6,134 nt of DNA from an uncultured Clostridia bacterium (GCA_946545505.1 CAMNNN010000094.1:1-6134); one strand, 5' to 3'. Counted from the first letter of the stretch, positions 1-5,797 are shown. Translations and numbers: made by a program. The notes: generated by a model from the sequence alone, not told the origin.

Positions 1-597
1 GGACTGCAGGCAATTCTCAAGTTCATCCGCCGTATCGAGAATGCTGCTTCGGAGGCCTCTGCAGCACCTTCCGCTGACATCTCATCGATCACAATGGGAG
101 ACGCTGAGAAGGAACTCAACTATGCTTTGAACTACACGATAAAGAGCGCAACTGCCGACATCGACAGATTCCAGTTCAACACATCTATCGCACGTATGAT
201 GGAGCTTCTGAACGCTATCACGAAGTACGGCCAGAACCCTAACAAGATTCCCGAGTTCTACCGTTATGCCGTAGAGAAGCTGATCTTGATCCTCTCACCT
301 TTCGCTCCTCACTTCTGCGAAGAGACATGGTGCGAGACATTCGGCAACGAGTACTCCATATTCAATCAGGAGTGGCCCGCTTACGATGAGTCGGCTCTCG
401 TTAAGGATTCAGTCCAGATTGCCGTACAGCTTAACGGCAAGATCATCTTCAGAGAGGACGTTCCTTCCGAGGCAGAGCAGGCTGAAGTTGAAGAGCTAAT
501 CAAGAATGATGAGAGATTCGTAAGTGCACTGGCAGGAAGATCGATCGTTAAGTTCATCTACGTTAAGGGCAGGATCGCTAATATAGTTGTTAAGTAA
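1..597 (+). CDS. leuS: Leucyl-tRNA synthetase, C-terminal part (5' end outside window)
   Basis: The reading frame is open from base 1 and gives 198 residues before TAA. LeuRS is the cytosolic class I synthetase that charges tRNA-Leu. What is visible is the anticodon-binding helical bundle and the small C-terminal domain. DRFQFNTSIA (about residues 55-64 of the fragment), LSPFAPHFCEETW (98-110) and the following 'WPAYDE' are typical of the LeuRS anticodon-binding domain. VQIAVQLNGK (138-147) and the end IVKFIYVKGRIANIVVK (182-198) match the usual C-terminal domain and terminus (family form 'V.VQVNGK ... IYVPGRLVNIVV'). The catalytic HIGH and KMSKS motifs and the editing domain lie upstream of the window. 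An internal ATG at 94 is not the true start, because conserved LeuRS sequence (GLQAILKFIRRIEN) precedes it. The gene stops 35 nt before a strong hairpin and converges on the minus-strand operon. Confidence 0.95.
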   Translation, partial: GLQAILKFIRRIENAASEASAAPSADISSITMGDAEKELNYALNYTIKSATADIDRFQFNTSIARMMELLNAITKYGQNPNKIPEFYRYAVEKLILILSPFAPHFCEETWCETFGNEYSIFNQEWPAYDESALVKDSVQIAVQLNGKIIFREDVPSEAEQAEVEELIKNDERFVSALAGRSIVKFIYVKGRIANIVVK

Positions 598-625
598 GAT
601 CCGCTCCAGGCAAAATACAGCACAA

Positions 626-657
626 TAAAAATGGCCTGTCCGTCCGGACAGGCCTTT
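626..657. terminator. Bidirectional intrinsic terminator between leuS and the minus-strand operon
   Basis: A perfect inverted repeat at 633-654 pairs GGCCTGTCC with GGACAGGCC around a 4-nt loop. On the minus strand the stem is followed at once by ATTTTTATT, a good U-tract, and it sits 18 nt after the stop of the membrane-protein gene. On the plus strand it is followed by TTTAACGTTTAT, a weaker U-tract, 35 nt after the leuS stop. The A-rich and T-rich flanks on both sides are what is expected of one hairpin shared by two convergent units. Confidence 0.88.
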
Positions 658-672
658 AACGTTTATATTAAC

Positions 673-1557
673 TTACCTTGTATAGGATAGCACTAACAAT
701 TCAAAGCACATACTAACGAATGAAAAGGCCGCCGTTACAAGATTCGCAACGATGGTGTATGCCCATATTCTTCCGTTACTGCGACCTTTATCGAAGAACT
801 TGCGATAGATATAGAACTCGACCACTATAACGGCAATCTCAATAAACAGAAATCCGAACAGATATATACCTGACAGTAAAAGTGCTGTCGCCTGTGCGAT
901 CAGATTACTGACGATATTGGTAACAAGAACCGTCAGCAATTCCTTCTTTCTGAAGAAACAGAAGAACAAGGCGATGATGAATTCAAGGACGACCGTGAAA
1001 CCCAGTCTGAATAGCGTACCGGGAAGCATGCTTTTTATCCTATACTCGGCAGATATATCCCTGATACTGAGCAGTTCACCGTCTTCGCTCAGGTCTACAC
1101 TATATCTGGCTTCGCTTACCTTAAACGATTCCGTTATCTTATACTCACCTGTATCGTCCCAATAGATAATAAAGCGGTAATTATAATCATCCTCATATGA
1201 GACAAAATACCCGTTGTATGTATCGCCCTCACACATGATCACGGGGTTGTCAGCGATATGGAAACCGTCTGGATCCTCATATGTCTCAATAAACTCAGGA
1301 ATAGAAGTATCCTCAAGCATCTGCTCATCCATAACAGTTCCGTGAACCCCTACACCGTAGAAAGGAACGTTGTATTCCGGAGCGTCGGTAAAGAGGATTA
1401 CATAGTAAGGTCTTCCCTCCGGAGCATTATTAAACTCAGTATAGAAAGTCGGAGAAGGAAGACTGTTGGCAAATACTATATTCCCGAGTGTCATAACAGT
1501 CATGACAAGAGCAAGCACAAACGCCTGCCATCTGCCTATTCTGTTTGAATTCATCAT
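673..1557 (-). CDS. Membrane protein: signal segment, extracytoplasmic domain and four C-terminal TM helices; function unknown
   Basis: I choose the ATG at 1557 (294 aa). It overlaps the stop of the reductase gene as ATGA and is preceded by AGGTGG, which sits inside the end of that gene; starting further upstream would only run deeper into the reductase gene. Residues 8-30 form a signal peptide or first membrane segment ending in VFA-NS. Residues 31-180 are a hydrophilic, Tyr- and acid-rich domain expected outside the membrane. Four hydrophobic helices follow at about 183-202, 206-228, 231-252 and 265-291. Basic loops FFRKKE (201-206) and YRKFFDKGR (251-259) would sit on the cytoplasmic side. 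The 'LEFIIALFF.FFRKKELL' segment resembles unnamed membrane proteins I have seen from Clostridia, but I cannot name a characterised family. No enzyme motif is visible. It is the last gene of the operon, 18 nt before the terminator hairpin, and is probably translationally coupled to the reductase. Sensor, transporter-accessory or envelope roles are all possible. Confidence 0.82.
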   Translation of the reverse strand: MMNSNRIGRWQAFVLALVMTVMTLGNIVFANSLPSPTFYTEFNNAPEGRPYYVILFTDAPEYNVPFYGVGVHGTVMDEQMLEDTSIPEFIETYEDPDGFHIADNPVIMCEGDTYNGYFVSYEDDYNYRFIIYWDDTGEYKITESFKVSEARYSVDLSEDGELLSIRDISAEYRIKSMLPGTLFRLGFTVVLEFIIALFFCFFRKKELLTVLVTNIVSNLIAQATALLLSGIYLFGFLFIEIAVIVVEFYIYRKFFDKGRSNGRIWAYTIVANLVTAAFSFVSMCFELLVLSYTR

Positions 1558-2234
1558 CCTACCACCTCGTATCTTAAACGCACATAAGAGTCCTCCAGAG
1601 CCTTGCACTCGATTAACTTGAGCACTCCGAGACCCGACAGCTCGTCTGATGACATAAACGACCTTCCGTCAATGAGTGTAGACGTGTCCTTGCCTCCCAC
1701 GAGCACGGGAGCTACCACGATGTCGACGTAGTCGAAAAGCTTTTCGCGCAGCAGCAGGCTGTTAACGGTACCGCCCGACTGCACCGTGAGACGCCCGCAC
1801 CCGTATTCTTCGCCGAGCACAGTAAGTGCCGCAGTAAGGTCGAGACGCTCCTGTCGGATTATTCTAAGGTTATCCTCCTTCACGCTGAAAGCGGGATGCA
1901 TCGGATTTGTCGTGATGAGCACGAACTCCTTGGATCTTGCACAGAAATAGCGCACCCCATTCTCGTCAAGATGGCGGTTATCGTATATTACGAATGATAC
2001 GGGAGTCTTGTCAGGAAGAGGCTTCTCGTTGACGCCCATCTTAGCCTGAACGCGGCCCGTGTTAAATGTCCATAAATCGGTCATCTGCTCGATATCGTAG
2101 TACTGGCCAAGTCCCTCGCGGACACCGTCGATCTTCGGAAAATCGCGATCGACATCGAGTTCGTCAGTGGCGCCTGTACTTATCTTGCCGTCAACCGACA
2201 TCAGCATGAACAGTGTTGTTACCGGTCTTCCCAT
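1554..2234 (-). CDS. RibD C-terminal domain / dihydrofolate-reductase-fold NADPH reductase
   Basis: This 226-aa protein is a stand-alone RibD_C domain, the fold of bacterial RibD reductase and archaeal/fungal diaminohydroxyphosphoribosylamino-pyrimidine reductase (RIB7). Visible signatures are the N-terminal beta strand with LFMLMSVDGKIS (8-19), the nucleotide-binding QSGGTVNSLLL (152-162), and the strand-turn DIVVAPVLVGGKDTSTLIDG (171-190), which closes the fold. No deaminase domain (HxE, PCxxC) is present, so it is not a full RibD. With no riboflavin genes in view, it may act on another pterin- or pyrimidine-like substrate; the substrate is unknown. A cytosolic location is expected, since no signal peptide is seen. 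The start at 2234 has AAGGA nine bases upstream and lies 19 nt after the preceding lipoprotein stop. Its last codons hold the ribosome-binding site and start of the membrane-protein gene. Confidence 0.87.
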   Translation of the reverse strand: MGRPVTTLFMLMSVDGKISTGATDELDVDRDFPKIDGVREGLGQYYDIEQMTDLWTFNTGRVQAKMGVNEKPLPDKTPVSFVIYDNRHLDENGVRYFCARSKEFVLITTNPMHPAFSVKEDNLRIIRQERLDLTAALTVLGEEYGCGRLTVQSGGTVNSLLLREKLFDYVDIVVAPVLVGGKDTSTLIDGRSFMSSDELSGLGVLKLIECKALEDSYVRLRYEVVG

Positions 2235-2253
2235 ATTCCCAAATCCTTACGCT

Positions 2254-3003
2254 TTACTCGTAGTCGTCTTCGATATATGCGGTGTCTTCTTCGGCGTTAT
2301 AGAAGCCCGATACCGGGAAAGGATCCGGAAGCGCATCATCGCTCAATGCACGGGGCATCCTATACCACGTAATATAACCTTCGGGAAGATCTGCCAGGGG
2401 AGTTCCCGCACAGTAGAACATGAGCATATCGCCCTGATGTATTCCGTAAGAATCCGAAGCGATGAAATTGATCTGTGTACCGTCAGTATCTGTCTCGGTC
2501 CACTCCTCACCTTCGACATTCTCCATATCGAACAGGTCAACTCTTACCGCATAGGTGTTGTCATCAAGCTGAATAACTTCGCCAAACTGTCCGTCTGCAT
2601 GACAGATGTAGTAAGCCCCCGCATCGAAGTCATGGAAGTTGTAGTAGAAAGATCCGTCAGGCGCGAGTTCGAGATAAGCGGCCCATCCGCCTGCACCGCT
2701 CGACAGAAGATACGTATCAGCATGCGCGGCATAGAAATTCAGACTTTCCTGATCAGTGAGAACTGTTCCGTTCGACTCGGATTCCGTCTCGGAAACGGTG
2801 TTGGCAGTAGAAGCGGAAGCTTCTGTCTGAACCGGGGCCGCTGTCTCATTAATAGTAGGCTGTAACGCTTCCGTCTGAACCGCAGTCTCGGTCTCCTGAA
2901 TTGTCTCGGAGGGCTGAGTCTGTGTAGGCTCGGCAGGCTTGCTGCAAGCGCCGAGGAACACCGCTGAAGCAATGAGTGTCGTAGTCAATAAATGTCTCTT
3001 CAT
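2254..3003 (-). CDS. Secreted lipoprotein with 'SSGAGGW' beta domain; function unknown
   Basis: The 249-aa product starts with a short lipoprotein signal, MKRHLLTTTL..., and a lipobox FLGAC with Cys20 as the expected lipidated residue, so it should be anchored on the outer face of the membrane. Residues 21-84 are a Pro/Thr/Glu/Ser/Gln-rich low-complexity spacer. From about 85 to 216 lies a globular, Tyr- and acid-rich domain with SSGAGGW (101-107), DGSFYYNFHD (116-125), YYICHADGQF (131-140), a SYGIH turn (185-189) and LPEGYITWYRMP (206-217). I associate this motif order (SSGAGGW ... DGSF ... HD ... C.ADG.F ... PG.P...LP..F..W) with unnamed lipoproteins of Clostridia; I know of no assigned biochemical role. 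The acidic tail ends IEDDYE. The ATG has AAGGG six bases upstream and follows the previous lipoprotein stop by 23 nt. A substrate- or ligand-binding or envelope-monitoring role is inference only. Confidence 0.88.
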   Translation of the reverse strand: MKRHLLTTTLIASAVFLGACSKPAEPTQTQPSETIQETETAVQTEALQPTINETAAPVQTEASASTANTVSETESESNGTVLTDQESLNFYAAHADTYLLSSGAGGWAAYLELAPDGSFYYNFHDFDAGAYYICHADGQFGEVIQLDDNTYAVRVDLFDMENVEGEEWTETDTDGTQINFIASDSYGIHQGDMLMFYCAGTPLADLPEGYITWYRMPRALSDDALPDPFPVSGFYNAEEDTAYIEDDYE

Positions 3004-3026
3004 ATATTTCCCTTAACTGCTGATCA

Positions 3027-3944
3027 TCAGATCAGACTTGAAAGATAATCGTGCATATCATCGTAAGACATCGCGTATGAATCGACGCCGGACAATACTG
3101 TTACCATGTCAGAATCCGAGATGTAGTTATACTGAAGTACACCCTCGATATAGTCATAAACCTCATCTCTGGCGGAATCGAAATCATCTTCCGTGATAGC
3201 CTCTTCATTCATGGTGTACTCATAGATAGTATCGGAATAATCGTCAGTCGGATATGAATGTTCTTGTATGACACCTGACTGGAACAGCACAGCCCCGTTA
3301 TACTGATAGACCGTATATCTCTCAGTCCACTCCTCATCTCCGGACGACGTATAAACGAACAGGAATCCCGGATCGAGAGGGGCAATGGCATATCTTCCGC
3401 CTCCGCCTGCAAGCACATCGAAATACTCGAGCGTAAGAATGTTGTAGCATGACTGGGAAGGAACATCGTAAGTATAAACATACAAGGTCGCATACATATT
3501 ATTATCAGCCTTCATCATGAACAGCTCTTCAAGACCGTCTCCCGTCACATCATATAGAGCAAGAGGAACTTCCTCTGTAGGAGCCATAACGCCTCTGCCG
3601 GCAGACATGGTACTCATCCAGTTATAGGCTCTGATCTCATCTTCATTCTCTTCGATGAGTTCCAGGTAACCCGTGTAAGCGGCAGTTCTGACTTCGTCGG
3701 AAACAGCAGCTGCTGTCTCAGCCGCAGTCTCGGCAGTAGTTTCTGCCGTCGTCGCTGAAGCGCGCGTCTCCTCGACAGTTATAAGAACAGGTTCCTCTGT
3801 CTCTTCCGTCTCCCTCTCGCGGCGTGACTCTCTGTCATCATCGTCGTCGCGGTCGCGTCTTGATCTTCTCCCGCTGTCGCCGGAGCATGCGCTCAAAAGC
3901 ATTGCTGCTGCCAGCACACACGATACGAATACTCTCTTCTTCAT
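3027..3944 (-). CDS. Secreted lipoprotein with charged linker and a DxTGDGxxEL repeat; function unknown
   Basis: The 305-aa product has a lipoprotein signal (MKKRVFVSCVLAAAMLLSAC) with Cys20 as the lipidation site. Residues 24-52 are an unusual stretch of alternating Arg and Asp/Glu, including DDDDD (33-37), followed by a Thr/Ala/Glu spacer with AET repeats (about 58-82). The globular part runs from about 85 to 305. DVTGDGLEELFMM (132-144) fits the calcium-loop pattern D.TGDG..EL of FG-GAP/VCBS-like repeats found in many secreted Clostridia proteins, and is followed by strands YATLYVYTYD and GGGGRYAIAPLDPGFLFVY. Only one clear loop is visible, so a full beta-propeller is not supported. The C-terminal third is rich in Asp, Glu and Tyr. 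The start has GGGGGAG close upstream; the gene lies 50 nt after the NlpC/P60 stop, beyond a GC-rich hairpin, and 23 nt before the next lipoprotein. No enzymatic motif is seen. Confidence 0.88.
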   Translation of the reverse strand: MKKRVFVSCVLAAAMLLSACSGDSGRRSRRDRDDDDDRESRRERETEETEEPVLITVEETRASATTAETTAETAAETAAAVSDEVRTAAYTGYLELIEENEDEIRAYNWMSTMSAGRGVMAPTEEVPLALYDVTGDGLEELFMMKADNNMYATLYVYTYDVPSQSCYNILTLEYFDVLAGGGGRYAIAPLDPGFLFVYTSSGDEEWTERYTVYQYNGAVLFQSGVIQEHSYPTDDYSDTIYEYTMNEEAITEDDFDSARDEVYDYIEGVLQYNYISDSDMVTVLSGVDSYAMSYDDMHDYLSSLI

Positions 3945-3963
3945 ATTCTCCCCCTAATCAATA

Positions 3964-3982
3964 CGCGGGCTTTTAACCCGCG
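3964..3982 (-). terminator. GC-rich hairpin between the NlpC/P60 gene and the lipoprotein operon
   Basis: CGCGGG pairs with CCCGCG around TTAAAAG, and a further T.G wobble would shorten the loop to five. It begins 12 nt after the NlpC/P60 stop on the minus strand. The bases after it (TATTGATTAGG) lack a true U-tract, so it may be a weak or partial terminator or an mRNA 3'-end/processing hairpin that lowers expression of the downstream lipoproteins relative to the hydrolase. I see no convincing separate promoter in the short gap to the next ATG. Confidence 0.5.
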
Positions 3983-3994
3983 CTTAATGATTGC

Positions 3995-5239
3995 TTATGA
4001 CGTATAGATCCTTCGTATCGTTACGATACTCGAACGGTCGATAGAGCCATACACTGTACCCCAGGCACGTCCTCTGGCATCAACGCACTGTCCGTTACCT
4101 ACATAAATACCGACGTGTCCGCTGTATCCGCCGGAACCCCAGCAAACGATGTCACCCGGCATGACCTGATCACGGGGAACCGATACACCTACACCTGTCA
4201 GTGACTGTGAGTAGTGAGGCAGCGAGATTCCCATCTGCGCGTAGCAGTAACATACGAGACCTGAACAGTCTACGGCCGAACTGCTTGAAGCACCCCAGAC
4301 ATAAGGTGTACCTACCATCGATTCGGCAATACTTGCGATCGTGTAACCGTTGTTACCGTAGGAGACCCATCCGCCTCCTCCGCCACCACCGCCGGAGGAT
4401 CCGCCGCCACCGCTGCGTCCGCCTGAATACTGCGGTCTGGGAGTAGGAGTCGGAGGAGGTGTCTGTGTCGTATAAGACATGTACACATAACCCTCAGTTC
4501 CGTCCTCGGCTATAACGTGATACCACTTATCGGAAACTCCGATACAGTGGAGTCTGTCTTCATCATAAAGGATACCGACCTGCTCGGAATCGACGGAAGG
4601 CTCGGCACGCATGATGAGCGAACCCGTATCGACCCAAACGGTTCTGTCTATGGCAACCCATACCATCTCGTAGGAAAGAGTGTTGGTAAGAACATAGCCT
4701 TCAACTCCGTCCTCGGTTCTGATCCTCGACCATGTATCTCCGATACCGATACGCGTTACGCCGTCGGCATAATCGAGAGTCTGGAGCGTGATGGAACTCA
4801 TATCAGGGTACTCCTTAAGAATGGAGTTCTGAGCTGCAATATAATAAGTTGTCTCATCAGGAGCAAAATACTGCGGATCGAGAAGCTCTACCGGAAGTCC
4901 CGCTTCATCGAAGCCCTGAACTACCGTATAAGCTTCAACATCCTGATACTCTGTATCGAGATAACCGATCTGAAATTCCTCGTTATAGTCGGCACTTACC
5001 GTACCGCCGTTAAGGAAGAAATCATATTCACCCGAATCGAGCTGTGCCTGAACATCTTCCGGAGGTATCTCGGGATCGAACTCCTCATCAGGGAAAGTCT
5101 CATCATAAGCTGCACGTACCTTAAGAGAAGGTGCGAGGCCTTCACGCAAGCCGATAGGAAAGCACACGAAAGGCAGTGCCACCGTTACACATACTATGAG
5201 AGCGAGTACGCTCTTCTTAGAGTTATCATTCTTCTTCAT
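3995..5239 (-). CDS. Secreted SH3b-SH3b-NlpC/P60 cell-wall peptidase
   Basis: I choose the ATG at 5239 (414 aa) over the one at 5272 because GGAAG sits seven bases before it and the protein then begins with a normal signal sequence, MKKNDNSKKS. The hydrophobic core is about 11-31, with possible cleavage near VRA-AYDE (43-44). An acidic N-terminal region follows to about 125. Two bacterial SH3 (SH3b) domains cover about 135-187 (IGIGDTWSRIRTEDGVEGYV) and 200-257 (LIMRAEPSVDSEQVG ... KWYHVIAEDGTEGYV). A linker of Pro/Thr (259-269) and Gly/Ser (273-290) leads to the NlpC/P60 domain, 299-414. GTPYVWG (310-316), the catalytic-Cys motif DCSGLV (C325) and GHVGIYVGNG (H375) are intact; the third polar position is probably D387 in CVDARG. 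The family cleaves peptidoglycan stem peptides, usually at D-Glu-diamino-acid bonds, and the SH3b domains bind the wall. Possible roles are cell separation and wall turnover. Confidence 0.95.
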   Translation of the reverse strand: MKKNDNSKKSVLALIVCVTVALPFVCFPIGLREGLAPSLKVRAAYDETFPDEEFDPEIPPEDVQAQLDSGEYDFFLNGGTVSADYNEEFQIGYLDTEYQDVEAYTVVQGFDEAGLPVELLDPQYFAPDETTYYIAAQNSILKEYPDMSSITLQTLDYADGVTRIGIGDTWSRIRTEDGVEGYVLTNTLSYEMVWVAIDRTVWVDTGSLIMRAEPSVDSEQVGILYDEDRLHCIGVSDKWYHVIAEDGTEGYVYMSYTTQTPPPTPTPRPQYSGGRSGGGGSSGGGGGGGGWVSYGNNGYTIASIAESMVGTPYVWGASSSSAVDCSGLVCYCYAQMGISLPHYSQSLTGVGVSVPRDQVMPGDIVCWGSGGYSGHVGIYVGNGQCVDARGRAWGTVYGSIDRSSIVTIRRIYTS

Positions 5240-5257
5240 GAATATACTTCCATTCGG

Positions 5258-5292
5258 ATTGTAACAAATCATTGCTACGGTCCGGTTACAAT
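5258..5292 (-). promoter_or_regulatory. Putative promoter overlapped by an inverted repeat upstream of the NlpC/P60 gene
   Basis: An 8-bp perfect inverted repeat, ATTGTAAC at 5258-5265 and GTTACAAT at 5285-5292, is separated by 19 nt. On the minus strand its gene-proximal arm contains TGTTACAAT, an extended -10 (TGn + TACAAT at 5263-5258), which would start transcription near 5251, just at the GGAAG ribosome site of the NlpC/P60 gene. The distal arm lies where a -35 would be, but no good -35 hexamer is present there. A second -10-like TAGAAT is at 5296-5291. The geometry fits a dyad operator covering a core promoter. The regulator is unknown. Confidence 0.4.
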
Positions 5293-5340
5293 TCTATCTT
5301 AATTCGTTCACCAAATTGAGGAAATAACACGGCAATTCCG

Positions 5341-5730
5341 TCAATTCCTGTACCCTATGAAATCAGCATTAGCTATCAGCTTTCCTTCATCATCCGTTAC
5401 CTTAACCGAGTAATTACATATGGTCTTACCGTTCTTGATCTGCTCAGTCTCGGCGTACAGATATTTACCTCTTCCCGGAGAATTGAATACTATGTTCGAA
5501 CTTAAGGTTACGCATCTCATCGGACCGCAGTTGCTGGCGATACCGAATGTGTAATCAGCCAGGGTGTAGATGCATCCGCCCATAACGACATTGTTGCCGT
5601 TAAGATGTTTATCCTTGATCTCCAGTCTTGTCTTCGCATACCCTTCCTCGATCTCAAGTATCTCGATCTCGGTGGTATCATTCGCATATCTGTCCGTAAC
5701 GAACAGCTGTCTTGTCTCTTCAGGATTCAT
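5341..5730 (-). CDS. PaaI/YdiI-type hotdog-fold acyl-CoA thioesterase
   Basis: This 129-aa single-domain protein has the normal length of the PaaI/4HBT thioesterase group, cytosolic enzymes that hydrolyse acyl- or aryl-CoA thioesters, usually as tetramers. The central hotdog helix region is KHLNGNNVVMGGCIYTLADY (41-60) plus TFGIASN (61-67). It matches the family pattern HxN..G..HGG....LAD.A....A.N, with the conserved GG (51-52) and the acidic residue D59. The His that usually precedes GG is Met50 here, a variant I believe also occurs in other Clostridia homologues. The following strand CVTLSSNIVFNSPGRGKYLYAE (73-94) and VKVTDDEGKLIANADF (109-124) complete the fold. Physiological substrate unknown. 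The ATG at 5730 has no Shine-Dalgarno sequence, but a strong -10 lies just upstream, so a leaderless mRNA is likely. The gene is followed by about 100 nt without a strong terminator before the NlpC/P60 start. Confidence 0.9.
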   Translation of the reverse strand: MNPEETRQLFVTDRYANDTTEIEILEIEEGYAKTRLEIKDKHLNGNNVVMGGCIYTLADYTFGIASNCGPMRCVTLSSNIVFNSPGRGKYLYAETEQIKNGKTICNYSVKVTDDEGKLIANADFIGYRN

Positions 5731-5737
5731 AGGGTTA

Positions 5738-5746
5738 ATTATACCA
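5738..5746 (-). promoter_or_regulatory. Extended -10 promoter of the thioesterase gene (probably leaderless mRNA)
   Basis: On the minus strand TGGTATAAT reads as TGn plus a perfect TATAAT at 5743-5738. Transcription starting six to eight bases downstream would begin at about 5732-5730, on or next to the A of the ATG at 5730. The 17-bp-spaced -35 position holds TTTATT, a poor match, which an extended -10 can tolerate. No ribosome-binding site lies between the -10 and the ATG (the sequence is TAACCCT). A second TATAAT at 5757-5752 could give a 10-15-nt leader that also lacks a Shine-Dalgarno site. Confidence 0.6.
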
Positions 5747-5760
5747 CATACATTATAATT

Positions 5761-5797
5761 AATAAAAATGCGAAGAATGCTCAGGCATTCTCCGCAT
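5761..5797 (-). terminator. Strong intrinsic terminator for a minus-strand transcript entering from the right
   Basis: On the minus strand ATGCGGAGAATGC (5797-5785) pairs with GCATTCTTCGCAT (5780-5768) around CTGA, a 13-bp stem with one G.U pair, followed at once by TTTTATT. In a plus-strand RNA the same position would be an A.C mismatch and no U-tract would follow, so the minus strand is the functional one. It ends whatever lies at 5798 and beyond and insulates the thioesterase promoter directly downstream. Confidence 0.85.

Noticed and set aside
917..1548. Plus-strand ORFs opposite the membrane-protein gene (917-1165 and 1258-1548)
   Set aside because: They are antisense shadows with no domain, no ribosome site and no independent support.
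1554..2234. RibD bifunctional riboflavin enzyme or folA dihydrofolate reductase
   Set aside because: The deaminase domain of RibD is missing and the sequence lacks the FolA N-terminal pattern; only the RibD_C/DHFR-like fold can be claimed.
5258..5292. WalR (YycF) box upstream of the hydrolase
   Set aside because: WalR sites are direct repeats of TGTWAH with a 5-nt gap; here the halves are inverted and 19 nt apart.
4517..5302. 261-codon plus-strand ORF opposite the NlpC/P60 gene
   Set aside because: It is a mirror of a clearly coding SH3b region, with no recognisable protein features.
5341..5370. Possible terminator after the thioesterase (ACGG-AATTG-CCGT)
   Set aside because: A 4-bp stem with no U-run (TTATTTCC) is too weak to call; read-through into the NlpC/P60 gene remains possible.
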